A stretch of 64,000 nucleotides of DNA from the NCBI RefSeq assembly GCF_047511655.1, contig NC_133397.1, positions 128,734,308 to 128,798,307 of the forward strand. The letters are read 5' to 3'. This DNA comes from Castor canadensis. Lineage: Eukaryota; Chordata; Mammalia; Rodentia; Castoridae. Shown piece by piece: positions 45,863 to 58,132 of the stretch; the stretch's first letter is position 1, and the number at the start of each line of letters is the position of its first letter. The translations under genes and the position numbers were made by a program. Under the pieces are notes generated by a model that saw nothing but the letters and a program-made list of their open reading frames with translations, was not told the origin of the DNA and made no database searches.

Positions 45863-46055
45863 TTTTTTTGTGGTACTGGGGTTTGAACTCAGGGCCTACA
45901 CCTTGAGCCACTCCACCAGCCCTTTCTTTGCAATGGATTTTTTTCGAGATAGGGTCTCACAAACTGTTTGCCCCAGCTGGCTTCAAACCGCGATCCTCCT
46001 GATCTCTGCCTCCTGAGTAGCTAGGATTACAGGCGTGAGCCACCAGTTCCCAGCT
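45863..46055 (-). mobile_element. Composite SINE: B1-like unit plus short tRNA unit, minus strand
   Basis: GTGGTACTGGGGTTTGAACT, CCTACACCTTGAGCCACTCC, GAGATAGGGTCTCACAAACT and GATTACAGGCGTGAGCCACC. It is a well-preserved copy. Confidence 0.94.
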
Positions 46056-46965
46056 TTTAGTTGAAGTTTTAAGTTTACTCCCTGCTGTACTGCAGGGAGT
46101 GAGTTCTTGGTAGACCTCTCTCAGCTGCAAAGTAGACCTGTTGTTTTAACCACTAAGGTGTAGATCTAGCATCCTTCTGTCTTAACGACAAGGTTCTCAT
46201 GTCACGTTAACCCTGAGAGTAAGGACATAAAAAGCACTAACCCTACTCCTGATGGCTGGCAGGGAAGCACACTTCACAAACAAGATCAACAAAGGTGTTT
46301 ATCTCGTTACCTTCCTGGTGAGGTCACAAAAATGTTTCCATAAGTGGCACGTCTACAAGTGGATGGTCCCTGTGTACAAAACAACATCCTCTTTTACATA
46401 AGCAAAGACTAATTCAGACGGCGTCCCCCACCCACAGCGAGAGGGTTAACCATTAGGACGCTCGTGTGAATCTCGGTCTGAGCACACACTGCTTGAATTC
46501 TTGCCGGGTGTCCTGACTCCACTCACCAGCCAGCCCTGTTCTAAGCGTCCATTTCTTCTCATCTTCCCTGTAGACAGGTGGAGGTGGCCCTGTGGCAGAT
46601 GCTGTCTGTCCTCTTGGCGTTCTGCCTGGTTAACTTCCTCCCTGGCATTTCAAACGTGCCCGAGAGGTTCGGTTTCAGCAGGAGCAGCCAGCTTGCCCTT
46701 GTCACTTTGAAAGCACCTAGTCTCAGTGGGGCTGGAGAGTTGGACACTGCCCTGGCCTTGGTGACATTTTGCAGCTGAAGGAGTTCTTCCTGAGGCCCTC
46801 ACAGTTCAGTCATAGGCCTGTGGCTAAATGCTGTCCTTAATATCAGTCAGAGAACGACATTTCTCTCTTGTTTTCTCTCTCTCTGTAGCACCATTTTCGC
46901 CTTTGTGAGCCCTTGGAGTGTGGTGGAAGAGAGGGGTTGGGGGTCTGTGTCTGTTGCACAGTGGA

Positions 46966-46966
<1 letters not shown>

Positions 46967-47006
<40 letters not shown>
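46967..47006. repeat. (CA)20 microsatellite
   Basis: 40 bp of uninterrupted CA. Confidence 0.98.
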
Positions 47007-47007
<1 letters not shown>

Positions 47008-47009
47008 TC

Positions 47010-47130
47010 ACTCAAAAACAAACAATATTTGTTGAGCAACTGTGCCCTGGAGACACAAAAGTGAATGGGTGTGGACTCCGCTCAGCGATCTCACAGTCGA
47101 GCAGGGGAGAGAGACGGAAGACAGTATCTA
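47010..47130 (-). mobile_element. L2 3' end, minus strand
   Basis: AACAATATTTGTTGAGCAAC, TGTGCCCTGGAGACACAAAA and GCGATCTCACAGTCGAGCAG. Confidence 0.55.
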
Positions 47131-48199
47131 AAATGGTAAGTGTGATTGTAGGTTTTGTAGTTCATAGGAAAGGAGTGCTGAGATGTTATCGATTCTGTGA
47201 GTGGGAACGAGTCCTCAGAGAAGGTGGGAACAAATGACAAGAAGAAGGGGACTCCAGGCGCTTTGATTTAGGGAACTCCAAACAGTCTGAATTTGTTGGA
47301 GTGTCAGGAGGAGACGAGGCTGGTGAGATGAGCAAGATGTCAGAACCCGACATAGCATATAATGAAATGGAAATGCTAGACTGTTGCACACGTTAATCTG
47401 ATCTAATTTATTATAGTTATAGTTATGTGTGTTACACATGATGTAGAGTTCTCCTGTAGTAGTAGGAATATTATCCAGTAGGTACAAAATCTATCAAGAT
47501 TTTGCTCTCTTCCTTCCCTCTATTCTTCCATCCCCTCTTCCCCCCTGCCAGGATTCTGGGAGGGTGATGATGGAGCTTCATGCTGGAGACCAAGGAGTGA
47601 AGGCTGTGGAGTCTGAGGCCACATCTACCGGCAAATGAGGCCACCAGGTTGCCAAAGGGGCCAGGCTTTCTCCTGTTCATTGTTGGCTCCTTTCCTGATG
47701 GTGTGACGTACCCCAGTGCAGGGCTTGGTTAAGGGGTTGACTAGTAGAACCCAGGGCCTCAGCGTTGCTTTTCCTGGGCCCCACAACTTCAGGTACACAG
47801 AGACTCAGCCTACCCCACATACTTGGCTGGAATCTTCTTGAACTGCATTTCAGTTCAGTGTTACAGGAATGAGTTGATTTGTGAAGAACAAACACCCACA
47901 AAGCAAGAACTCCAGATTAAGCCTTGTCATCCCTGCCTTCTGTAAGCTTGGATTCTAAGACTGCAAATAGCGCTTTGCTCTCCAGGAAGCTTGCCCTGCT
48001 TCCATACAACCGCTGTGCAGGGTGTCTGAGTGCTCTGTGCAGTCAGCCATTGTCAGTGCATCAGGACAGCTCTCCGCACCTTTAATTTCTGTGCCTACCT
48101 CACCGGACAGGCCAAGACCTGCAGGACAGCGTAAACAGAAGCAGTAACAGTCTGGGTCCTCGTCTTGCTTCTGATGGATGAATTGATTGATTTTACTGT

Positions 48200-48855
48200 T
48201 ACTTCTAACTCTTCACCTGGCTGAGGTTTTTGGTAAGCACCTGTGTCACGTTGAAGAGCGTCTTCTGTTTGCACTTGAAATGCTTTACTTAGAGATCATG
48301 AACGGGTGGTGTTCTAAGATGCTCTTCCCTACCAATTCAATGCCCCGTTATTTTTCTCCCTTAATCTGTGAATGTGGTGAATTGTGTTGATAGATTTTCT
48401 GTTAAACTGACTCTGTATTCATAATCAAGCCTAACTTGATTGTGATATGGTTTTATACACTTTTGGATTTGCTTTGTCAATCTTCTGCTGAGACTTTTTT
48501 CATATCTACTCACAAGTGAGATAAGCCTATATTTTTCTTTTTACTGACTTCTTTCCGTATCAAAGTTGTAATGTCTTCATTTTCAGGTCTCTGGAGGAGT
48601 TTATATAATTTTTAAGCAACAAATAATTCCCAAGTCTGGCAGAATTTGCCAGAAAGTAAAAGTCATCTAGGCCTGATGCTTTCTTTATAAGAAGTTATTG
48701 AACTACAAATTCAGTTTTTTTAGTGGTTATAGAACTATTCCGATTTTGTTTCTTCTTTGAGTCTGTTTTGGTATTATTTTCCTGTGAATTTGTTCATTTC
48801 TTCTAAGCTTTCAAATTTGTTGGCATAATATGTTCGTCATATTTTCTTATCACAC
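48200..48855 (-). mobile_element. L1M ORF2 fragment, minus strand
   Basis: Reversed L1 ORF2: AACTTGATTGTGATATGGTT, GTCTCTGGAGGAGTTTATAT, AAGTCATCTAGGCCTGATGC and AATTTGTTCATTTCTTCTAA, with frame breaks throughout. Confidence 0.8.
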
Positions 48856-48863
48856 TTGAAAAA

Positions 48864-49010
48864 TTTTTTTGGTGGTACTAGGGTTTGAATGGACTCAGGG
48901 CTTTAAAAGCAAGCATTCTACCACTTGAACCACTCCACCAGCCCGATTTTGTGTCATGTGTTTTTGAGATAGGGCTCACAAACTATTTGCCTGGACTCTA
49001 ACTCAAAATT
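48864..49010 (-). mobile_element. Composite SINE, minus strand, truncated
   Basis: TTTTTTTGGTGGTACTAGGG, GCAAGCATTCTACCACTTGA (full tRNA interior), then TTGAGATAGGGCTCACAAAC. The B1-like part breaks off early. Confidence 0.88.
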
Positions 49011-49019
49011 TAGCATCTT

Positions 49020-50165
49020 AGCCATTTTAAATTTAATCAACATTAAATCTGTCTTAATAAGTACATAAAAAGTTAAGAATTATACATATTAACGGAGTAG
49101 CATGATGTTTTGCGACATGGATATTTGTGTAATGTTTAAATCAGGTTAAACGTGTCTTATCTGTCTCCACAAACACCATTTCTTTGGGTGTAAACACTAA
49201 ACATCCTTTGTTTCAGCTTTTGGAAATACAGACACTTTACTATCATCTGTAGTCACCCACTGTCCAGCAGCACAGGGGACCTGCTCTTCTCTGACTGTAA
49301 CTTAGTAGCTATTCGTCAACTGTCCCCACTGCTCCCCACCTGACCCTCCCGGCTTCTGGTGACTGCCATTCCACTCGATCCACCCTTCTCGATCCCATGT
49401 GTGACTCACTTGGTTCGTGTCTTTCTGGGCCGGCTTATTTCATCTGAGCCATGGTGAAGTGTGCAGTTCAGTAGTGTCACTAAGCACAGTGACATTGTTG
49501 TGTATCCCATTTTGGGAATCTTCCTCTTGCAAAACCAGATTCCCTGTACACTTAAACAGCCCTTCCTTCTCCCTTCTCCCCAGCAGAATGGCGACACCAT
49601 TCTACTTTGCATCTCTATGGCTTTGACTGCTCTAACATAGAAGAATCACGAACTGTCCTTTTGTGACTGCTGGTTTCACCTGGCATGATGTCCTCAAGGT
49701 TTATCCGTGCTGTAGCCTGAGTCAGAACTGCCTTCCTTTGTAAAGCTAAATTATATTCGCTTGAATGTAGCCATCTCATCTTGTTGACATTCACCATTGA
49801 TGGATACTTGGTTGTGGCTTTCAAAAACGATGCTCTATGAACAAAACAAGTATCTCTTTGAGATCTTAGTTCTGGCTCTTCTGTGCTCTGTGCTCAGCAG
49901 TGGAGTTCCTATTTCATCTTTTTTTTTTTGGAAATGGGATCTTACTATATCACCTAGACTGTCCTTGACATCCTAGGCTCAAGTGATCCTTCTGTCTCAG
50001 CCTCCCAAGTAACTGGGATTGCAGGTACACACTACCACGTCCAGCTCATTTCACATTTTTGAGGAATTATCACACTGCTTTCTATAGCAACTGTACCCTT
50101 TTGTATTTTAAGCAACAGTCCACCTTTATATTCTGTTTTCTGATGGTAGCCATTCTAGTGTGTAT
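49020..50165 (-). mobile_element. L1M 3' region, minus strand, interrupted by an Alu-like monomer
   Basis: AGTGTGCAGTTCAGTAGTGT, TTTCACCTGGCATGATGTCC, TCAAGGTTTATCCGTGCTGT, TGATGGATACTTGGTTGTGG and, after the insert, AGGAATTATCACACTGCTTT are in reversed L1M 3' order. Confidence 0.78.
49921..50048 (-). mobile_element. Alu-like 7SL monomer inside the L1M fragment
   Basis: TTTTTTTTTGGAAATGGGAT, CTCAAGTGATCCTTCTGTC and CTCCCAAGTAACTGGGATTG. Confidence 0.75.
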
Positions 50166-50199
50166 GAGGGAGTAATTTGTCTTTTTTCTTTAACTCCAC

Positions 50200-50825
50200 A
50201 AATTAGGTCTGCATCTGGTTTTAGATCATCAGTGCTAGTTGGAAGTTACATGTTTGCCAGATTCAGTGTCCATCATTCATTCTTAAATCTTAGGTTTTTC
50301 CTTCTTCCTGAAGGATAGTCTGTTTTTGTTTGTCTATAATCAGCTTTATTCCTTGATAGTTTTGTTGGGTACAAAGTTTTGAGCACTTCCCTTTCCCTTT
50401 CGGTGATGAAACTCTGTCATCTACCCGCCGCTGCTCTGAGGGCAACCTTGCTTTGCTCTGTGGCTGCTTTCAAGGCCTTCTTCTTGTCTGGGGTGCTCTC
50501 TAGTTTCATTTGAGGATTTGTTGTTTGTTTACTGCTTGAGACTCACTGGGGGACCCAAATCTGAGGATCAGAGCTTTCATGAGTTAAATTTGAAGACTTC
50601 CTGTGCTTTTTCTTGGCTTTCCCCCTCTGTAGAACTGGTTAAGTGTACTTAGGCCTTCTGATTCTCCCTTCAATACCTCTTTCATAGTTCCACTGCTTTT
50701 TCTCTTTGTACTACATTCTGAGTAACTTCTTTATATATTCATTTTAATTTGTAAATTTTCTGTAGTCATGTCTAATCTGTTATTTGTCCTAGCTATTGAA
50801 TTTTATACTTTAATTGATCATATTT
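50200..50825. other. AT-rich stretch, probably old LINE DNA
   Basis: T-rich sequence typical of reversed L1, for example TTGTTGGGTACAAAGTTTTG. I cannot place it in a family. Confidence 0.35.
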
Positions 50826-50831
50826 TTTTCT

Positions 50832-50978
50832 TCCCCTTGCTGGGGATTGAACTCAGGGCCTGTTCATGATACACGAGTGCTCTGAGCTACATAGCCTAGG
50901 CTGGCCTTGAACTCTCGATTCTCCTGCCTGCAATTCTAAGTGCTGGGATTACAGGCACGTTGCTGCCATGCCTAGCTT
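50832..50978 (-). mobile_element. ID-type plus B1-like SINE, minus strand
   Basis: CTTGCTGGGGATTGAACTCA, ATACACGAGTGCTCTGAGCT, then CATAGCCTAGGCTGGCC and GTGCTGGGATTACAGGCACG. Confidence 0.8.
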
Positions 50979-51104
50979 TAGTGTTTTACTTCTAGAAATT
51001 ATAATGTGTTATTTTAAAATCTACCTATTTATTCTTAGATCACTTTTGATACTTTAAAAAAAAGCATACATTGTTATTTTCTAGCTTGTATCTGATATTT
51101 TTCT

Positions 51105-51300
51105 TTTTTAACTTTTTTTTATTATTTTTGTTCTGGGAGGTACATTGTGACATTTACAAAAGCTCTTACAATATGTCATAGTTAAATTCACCCCCTCTAT
51201 CATTCTCCTTTATCCCCTCCTGCCATTCTTGGAATAGTTTCAACAGGTCTCATTTTTCCACTTGCATACGTGAGTGCGTAATATTCCACCTACATCTGTG
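51105..51300 (-). mobile_element. Lineage-type L1 3' end fragment, minus strand
   Basis: GTACATTGTGACATTTACAA, TACAATATGTCATAGTTAAA and CTCCTTTATCCCCTCCTGCC resemble a young L1 3' end that I associate with beaver sequence. It is one basis for the species guess. Confidence 0.6.
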
Positions 51301-51304
51301 ATTT

Positions 51305-52140
51305 TCCATTATCTGAAATGCTTCAAGATGTCAGTCTATTACTATCATTAAGTCTAGTGTTCTTTCAGCTGACTTTTGCTCACCGGGGCTTGCTTCCAGC
51401 GTACATGGTTATTTCTGAAAGAGAGTTTATGTTTAGCTAAGTTTGTGGATGTCCTGAGCAGCATTCCGCTGAGCAGATTTTCCTCCAAAAGGGATTCACT
51501 CGGTTCCCTCCCATGGGTGCCTCCCATCCAGATGGCTCAATTTCTCAGTTTTGGATTTCTCTGCTAAATCAGGTAATAAAAATTGGAACCCCCCCCCCCA
51601 GTCAACATGCAGACTAACCTGTGGTTACAAATTCGTAGGCGAGACTATTATTACTGCCATTTTTTTCAGTCCGTCAGTGTTTGTGGTGGAAATAACAGGC
51701 TTAATTCTTGGCTCCCTTTGCTATCACGTTTTGTACCATTTGGGGCACACACCTTCTCCTTTGGGGGCGTGGGGAGCCTCATTTAATGGCTCAGATGTCA
51801 TGCAGGGCCTCAGAGCCAGCTGCTCACTTTTATGTTCCCAGGCTGGTCCTGCTTCCTCTTCCTCTTGACTTTCTCTTGCTGTAATTCACATTTTGTAATC
51901 TTGATTTGTTCTGTGTCTGTATGTTCTGCCAATGTATGTGTGCTTCTCCATCATTTCCCTTGCCTGTGATTTCAACCATGTATTTGAAAATACATTTACT
52001 GGTGACTTAATTTTCAGACTCTGGTCCACCATGTTGAGCAAGTGAAAGTCCCATAAGTGGCAATTTCTGGTGTTCTGAGGCTTTGGTTGGATTTCATAGA
52101 ACACAAGGGTGGTTTTTGTGGTTTATAGTTTCACTTGTCC
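51305..52140. other. Unassigned AT-rich stretch
   Basis: No gene or clear repeat is seen. A run of ten C's lies near 51590. Confidence 0.5.
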
Positions 52141-52144
52141 ATTC

Positions 52145-52290
52145 CTGCCCTTGTTTTTTATTCATTGGCTCTGTGTACTCTGTGACAAGTACTGTCCTAA
52201 AGACTTGGTGTACATTGGTGACAAGACAGTGGCCTCTGTCCTTGTGGAGCTCGGGTCCAGGGTAAAAGCAAGACAGGTGGTGACGGCGCT
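52145..52290 (-). mobile_element. L2 3' end, minus strand
   Basis: TTTTTTATTCATTGGCTCTG, GTGACAAGTACTGTCCTAAA and GACAGTGGCCTCTGTCCTTG. Confidence 0.6.
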
Positions 52291-53319
52291 CCGGGGTCGG
52301 GTGGTGGAGAGCAAATGACCACGCAGATGGTGGGTGCTCCCGGCTAGTGTTTGCACAGCTACCTCGTTTTGAATTAAGTATGTTGGTTGTTGTGTAGAGA
52401 GCCTTGTAATTTTTGAGTTAGAAATAAGTTGTATAACCTCACATCTAAAATGGTATTTATACTATTTGTGTGATTTGCTCATAGTTACAATATTTACTGT
52501 TTTCCTTTAACCCTGAAACACGGTCAAGAGACATTGTGTTGACAACCAGCTTCTTGTGAACAATGTAACCTACAGACAGCTCTTCAAGACCACTTGTTTT
52601 CTTGCATGTTGATGTTCAAAAATGAACATTGTTTCCTGGTTCAAAAATTAACATTAAATGTGAGTGTCCGAGAGAATGATGACAACAAGGCTGTCAAGGT
52701 TGGCAAATCTGGAGTTCTGCTAAGACACATGAAAGTGAGTTGTGTGCACGTGGGTTATGCATTTCTGTCATTCTCTGCGGCCTGGACACATATAAGTTAT
52801 AGTGCTTTTTAGCTTGCACACATAAGCTCCTCCAGGTGTATAATGTAGAAATTAAGGTTGGGTTCAGTTGGAAGGATGAGAAGGAAGGAGAGCTCACTTA
52901 GTGGAGTCACTGCAGCCGTCACAGGGGCACTGCCACCGTGGGAGATGGGGTTAAAAAGGTGAAGTCTTGTTCACTCACATCTCAGTTTTCTTAACTAAAT
53001 ACTGTAGTGCCTGAGGCGAAAGTGAGGCCAATTCCTTCTGAACAGCTGCTGAGTCCTCGCCACCTGTCAGGCACTATCTACCCAGTTCACTTGGAGAGAA
53101 TTCCCTATCACCACCAAAGCCAATCACTTACCAAGATGAGTCTGTTCTCACTTGCAAAATTTCTCAAATCTACGCCCTCCTCCCTCTGACCCTGTAGTCC
53201 AGGTCCCCCCATCTCTTGCACAGGGGCACCCATGTTCTCCTCTTTGGTTTCCTGACTTCCACTTGACCCAACTAATCTTTTTTCCTCACTGAACACAAAT
53301 CTCTAGTATTTTCCAGCTT

Positions 53320-53470
53320 TAGATCCTCCAACAAGTTCATTGCTTTCCTGATTAAGTCTAAATGTGTGTCCAGGCATCCAAGCCCCTTCTGCCTCCTGCT
53401 CGGCCTCCACTCTAGCCTCTACCCTCCCCACTCTCTTCCTCCACCCACCCTGGCTCTGTTGGGACCCTTG
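53320..53470 (+). mobile_element. L2 LINE fragment
   Basis: TTCATTGCTTTCCTGATTAA, GCATCCAAGCCCCTTCTGCC and CCTCCACTCTAGCC match the L2 block before the 3' end. Confidence 0.55.
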
Positions 53471-53804
53471 GATTCATGAATTCGCCCAGTGGTGACTGGG
53501 CAATGCTGTGTAGGAAGCAAGTGAAGAAGGCAGACAGATTTCTACTTTGAACACTCGGGCCTCAAAGTGTAGCTCCCATGTTGTCTGAAAGGCCCTGACG
53601 GTGTCCCCACCCACTGATACGTCTCACACCCCAGATGAGCTGGGTCTCTGGATCTGTCATCCCTGCTGGCCTGGAGACCAGGACCTTGACTGAGTCTGTG
53701 TTTCTAACGCCTAATTTCTCATGCCCTCCATTGCCTGAAATGACAAGCCTACTGTAAACGGTTCTTCTTTTGGCCGCACTCTTAGCCACTGATTTATTCT
53801 GTAA

Positions 53805-53890
53805 TATTTAAGGAAGTAAACAAGCATTCATTGAAAACGTCCTGTGACGTCAGTGAGGAAAAAAAGATGGACTCCTGTCCCTCGGACCTG
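53805..53890 (-). mobile_element. Possible L2 3' end, minus strand
   Basis: AAACAAGCATTCATTGAAAA and ACTCCTGTCCCTCGGACC loosely follow the reversed L2 end. Confidence 0.35.
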
Positions 53891-54334
53891 AAGGGACAGG
53901 ACTTGAATTCATTTGGGGACAGGGCCACGGGGGACTTCGTTTTGTCATTTTCTCTGGGCTCCAGGCCTTGCAGATGAAGAAAAGCAGACTAATGCAGATG
54001 TCTGCTCAGACGGTTCTCCAAGTGATTCCCTGCCAGAGTTTCTTTTTCGGTTCGGTGACAGCACCTTACGGTCCGTCCACGCATGGGAACATGGCTCCCA
54101 CAGGAGCAGTAAGGCCAGCGTGGACCTGGAGTTCTCTCTGGCCTCCTGAACACCAAGTGGCTTCTCTTGGCCACTCCTGTCGTAGGGAATGGGGGGAAGA
54201 GCAGAGTGGCAGACCGTGCTTGCCTGTGCCTTTTCCTAGCTTCTGTGGAACGGTCACCTGCACGGCCAAGTCCCCCGGCAGTGCCGTGGAGAGCCTGGTA
54301 ACTTGCCAGGAGGGTCAGGCTCACACCACAGCTC

Positions 54335-54472
54335 CCCCTCTTCCTAGCTGTTTCATCTTCTGTCATTTGGGATATTATCGCCTCTTGCACAGGACGGTGA
54401 TATTAAATCCCCAGTTCATGGAACTCACCTTAGCACAAGGTAGGTGCTCAATAAACACTATGTTGTAAAAAG
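54335..54472 (+). mobile_element. MIR-family SINE relic
   Basis: CTGTTTCATCTTCTGTCATT and AAGGTAGGTGCTCAATAAAC are in MIR order. Confidence 0.6.
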
Positions 54473-55184
54473 TCTCTGCCCTCACACCCGAGCTTTCTAC
54501 AGCAGAGTGGACAGGGGGCCATCAAGCCCTCACGTGACAAGTGACCGCCATGTCACCCTCCGCATGTCTTGGGAAGGCAGGGTACCCCATCTTAAGATAG
54601 TGCTCGTTGTTGGGAGGACTTCCTTAAGTGAGGCTGAACTCTCCTCAGATCCCCGTCCCCCCACAGTGCCCCTGCCCTCACGCAAACAGAGCGTCTGCTC
54701 TTTCCTCCACGCCGGCCTTCGGCTGTGAGCGTCTGTCGTCCTGTGTCCATCCTCTCCCGGCTGTTCTTCCAGGCTAACCGTGCTGTGTTGCAGGCCCTGT
54801 CCTGGTTCCTCTTTCTGGGCCTGCCCAGTGTGCTGTTTTCCCTACCTCACTACTTTCAGTGTTTTCAAAGTGAATATTCCAGACGTGCTCTGACAGGTGG
54901 CCTCACCTCCTTTCACTCGGGGTTTTAACTTTCTACCAGAGCAGCCCAGGATCCCATCGGAGCTCCCAGGGTTTATCCTGCCGTTGCTCGGTTGAACTTG
55001 ATCAACTTAAATTCACATGGTTTCTGTAGGCTTAAGTGCAAGTTTTTAAATTAGATGCCAGCGTCCGTCCTGTTCCACTTCATCTGGTTAGAATTTACCC
55101 TTCACCTAAACTGTTTCGGGGGGGCAGGGGACCTAATAGTGTTTCCTAGCACACAGCCCCTGCGATTCTGAGTATACACCTTTA

Positions 55185-55400
55185 TCTTGCTGTGTACTGG
55201 GCCCTGTTTAAAATAGTTTGGCAAGTGCATTTCACCTTCATCCAGTCGCCACACCTGCCTTATGAAGCAGGTACTGTTTTTATTCCCATGTTACAGATGG
55301 CAAAACTGAGGTACAGGGAGGTTACAGTTCCCCTGGTGACCTGCACCCCAGCTCACAGTTCACAGCTGGAGTGTCCATCCCAGGACCTCACCCTGCCGGA
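55185..55400 (-). mobile_element. MIR-family SINE relic
   Basis: TATGAAGCAGGTACTGTTTT, CCATGTTACAGATGGCAAAA and GAGGTACAGGGAGGTTAC are in reversed MIR order. Confidence 0.75.
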
Positions 55401-56239
55401 TTCCCTTCACCTGTGAAGTGGCCAACGAGCCGTCAGTAGTGTGGCATGGGAACAGTGAGAGTGACACAGGGCAGGCTGGAGCACTTCCTCCACCCATAAG
55501 GACCTTTCCAGATAGTCAGGATTGTTTCTGTTTTGGGTGTGATGCTGTGGGTTCTGAGTGAGTCCAATCCACCGTACTAAACACTCAGTAACTTAGGTTT
55601 CCTGTCAGTCACAATGAGGTCATGGTTACTCAACTTCCTTGCTGAAATCCAGACATAATTTACTTGGCACATCCCTCCGGCCAGCTCGCCTGCACTCATG
55701 CCCTGCGGGTGCTTACACCTGCCTGTCTCACCCTGTCGGGTGGAAAAGCCATTTGAACGCTGAAACTGTCCTCTGCTGTCTCCAGCCACGCGTGGGTGTG
55801 GATACTCACTGCACCCCCCGGGCTTGTTCTGGGGCCAGACTTCACACTCTTGGAACTTGGGAACGAGCCAGGTCAGGCGCTGTGCCTCAGTGGCTCCTGA
55901 AGCAGCTTATTGGTGTCCCCCTCAGAGACGGAATCACCTGGAGGCCAGGTGGCCTGTGCTCCCCCTTAGCACTGCCTCAGTGAGAACATCCTCCTTACTG
56001 AATTTTCCTGAAGTTGTCCTTTCTGGCTCTGTGGGCCAGAATTGGTGTTTAAGAGCAATCTGCTGACTTGGAAGTAAGGCCCAAGCAGAAAGAGGGATGA
56101 CCAACCACACAGGACATCGTGCAGGAGTGGTGCAGACCTCACAGGCAACACAGGTGGCCTTCCTGGAGGAGGGGAGAGAAATGACAAAGTAAGGTCTCTC
56201 GGGAGGCAGAACGCTCTTGTATTTGGAAGGGGTTTTTCT

Positions 56240-56400
56240 AAAGCGTCACCGTCCATGGGACTTTTGCAGTGACAGAAATGTTGTATCACTGGGCTGTGCA
56301 TTGCGGCAGCTACAAGCCACAGTGGTTACTAAGCTCGGGGATGTGACCGGTGTGACTGAGGAACAGAATTTTAAGTTTCACTGATCTTGATGAATTTCAC
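56240..56400. mobile_element. hAT-type (Charlie/MER) DNA transposon relic
   Basis: GCTACAAGCCACAGTGGTTA, GTGTGACTGAGGAACAGAA and TTTTAAGTTTCACTG resemble a Charlie-related MER element. The subfamily is uncertain. Confidence 0.5.
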
Positions 56401-56784
56401 TGATCTTGGTTACTTGTGTTGGTCGTGAGTGGACGAGTCCTCATCTTGTGAGGACACACTGTTGTGTGTGGCCCTTTCCGGCCAGGTGTAGATGGCACCT
56501 CTGAGGCATTTCTGAGGACCTTCTTGTGGCTAGTTCACAGCTCTTTTCACTCCCGACTGAGAAACGTGAGGCCTTTCGCTTAGGAGCGTCCAGTTCAGGA
56601 GCGCCGTGGACGAGCAGGAAAACTCGTGCCTGGCTCCATCTGAGGCTGAGGTTGTTCTGGTCTGACCGTGGTCTCCTTCCATGGCATTTGCTGAGTTTGT
56701 GATTTGTAGGACATGAACAGACCCTGGTTGGTGCATCTCACCCCATTGTGTCACATCACAGTGTGGAAAGTTTATTGAGGCCCA

Positions 56785-56908
56785 TGAGAGAGGCACGCCC
56801 ATCCGCCCAGCGCCCTGGAGGCAGAGGCAGGAGGCTCATGAGTTCAAGGCCAGGTTGGGCTACATAGGGAGACCTGTCGCCATAAATAAAGAAACAGATA
56901 AATAAATA
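56785..56908 (+). mobile_element. B1-like SINE, 5' end diverged
   Basis: GGAGGCAGAGGCAGGAGGCT, GAGTTCAAGGCCAGGTTGGG and CTACATAGGGAGACC, with an (AAAT)n tail. Confidence 0.85.
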
Positions 56909-57064
56909 GAGTGGGGACAGATTCCAGGGGATGAGGAAACGCGTGTGGGACCACTGCAGAGCAGGTAGGGTTTTGAAGACCAACGCGAGGACACTTGTGC
57001 CAGATCTTCCACCCCCCGTGTTGACTCGGGGTCAGCGATCAGAAAGGTGTCGTCACAGTCTGGT

Positions 57065-57141
57065 TCTTTAGTGGTGGCGAGGTTTGAACTTGGCCTCGGG
57101 CTCGCTAGGCAAGCGCTCTGCCACGTTAGCTTCACCCAGCC
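57065..57141 (-). mobile_element. ID-like tRNA SINE, monomer, minus strand
   Basis: TTAGTGGTGGCGAGGTTTGA, GCTAGGCAAGCGCTCTGCCA and a CTTCACCCAGCC end. Confidence 0.8.
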
Positions 57142-57255
57142 GGGTTCTGTTCTGGAATTTGATCCTTTTTCTGTTGAACTGTCCGAGTTCTTTCTGCGTT
57201 TTGGAGGGTGATCTTTTACCCGTGGGTGACAGTCTCTGAGCCCACAACTCAGGGC

Positions 57256-57360
57256 TGCGGATGGTGGTTCTCAAAGTACAGCCAACCCCCGGGCTCCTGG
57301 GAAACCTGAGACCCGGGCAGGGGATCTGGGAGGTCCAGCCTGTTTCATACAGGCCTAACG
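57256..57360. mobile_element. MER5-type hAT transposon relic
   Basis: GGTGGTTCTCAAAGTACAGC, CCGGGCTCCTGGGAAAC and GGATCTGGGAGGTCCAGCC. Confidence 0.5.
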
Positions 57361-57590
57361 TGGGACTCGCCTTTTTCACTGTGGTCATATTTGCAGTGAT
57401 GTACAAGAGGGATGCTGGATGAAATTGTTGCTGCCTCAGTACAAATCCAGTCAGGGTCCCAAACCATACCAGTGTAGACCTCACCTCTGTGCTCTCACAG
57501 CTAAGCAGGACTTGCTTTTGTTTAAAAATGTCTAATGAAAACGATAAAAAGTTTAAAATGTTAATACATTTAAATGTCATCATTTCAAGC

Positions 57591-57893
57591 CTTTTTTTTT
57601 CTTTTTGGCAGTACTGGAGTTTGAACTAGGGCTCCATGCTTGCTCGGTGGGCGCTCTATTTCCAGCACTTTTTGGAGATGGGGTCTCACTTTTTTCTCCC
57701 ACCCCAGCTTGGAGTTCGAGCCTTCTGTTTTGTGCTTCCCACCATCACTGGGATTATAGACACACACCGCCACACCCAGCTTTTCTCTGTTGAGATGGGG
57801 TCTTGTGAAATTTTTTGTCTGGGCAGTCCTGGGATCAAGACCCTTCCAATCTCAGCCTCCCAAGCAGCTAGGATTGCAAGCGTGAGCCAGCTT
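57591..57893 (-). mobile_element. Composite SINE: two B1-like units plus full tRNA unit, minus strand
   Basis: TTTTTGGCAGTACTGGAGTT, GCTTGCTCGGTGGGCGCTCT, then two B1-like units ending near 57781 (CGCCACACCCAGC) and 57893 (GCGTGAGCCAGC). Confidence 0.88.
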
Positions 57894-58060
57894 CAAGTCT
57901 TAAGTAAACATCTTTTCCATATTTACTGTAGCAAGTAGGAAGTACAATGACCTTGAGGTAATTCTTCCCTGAGTGAGGATACTGCTGCCTGTAGTCACCC
58001 CCCCCAACCCAGCTCAGGGAGGGCGCTTACGTTCGTGAACACTTCAGTCCTCGGCAATGA

Positions 58061-58132
58061 GGGCTGGCAAGTGGCTCGTGAGGCCCTGAGTTCAAATCCC
58101 AGCACCATCAAGAAAGGAAAAAAAAAAAAACA
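58061..58132 (+). mobile_element. ID-like tRNA SINE fragment
   Basis: GGGCTGGCAAGTGGCTCGTG joined to AGGCCCTGAGTTCAAATCCC, with an A tail. The interior is shortened. Confidence 0.8.
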
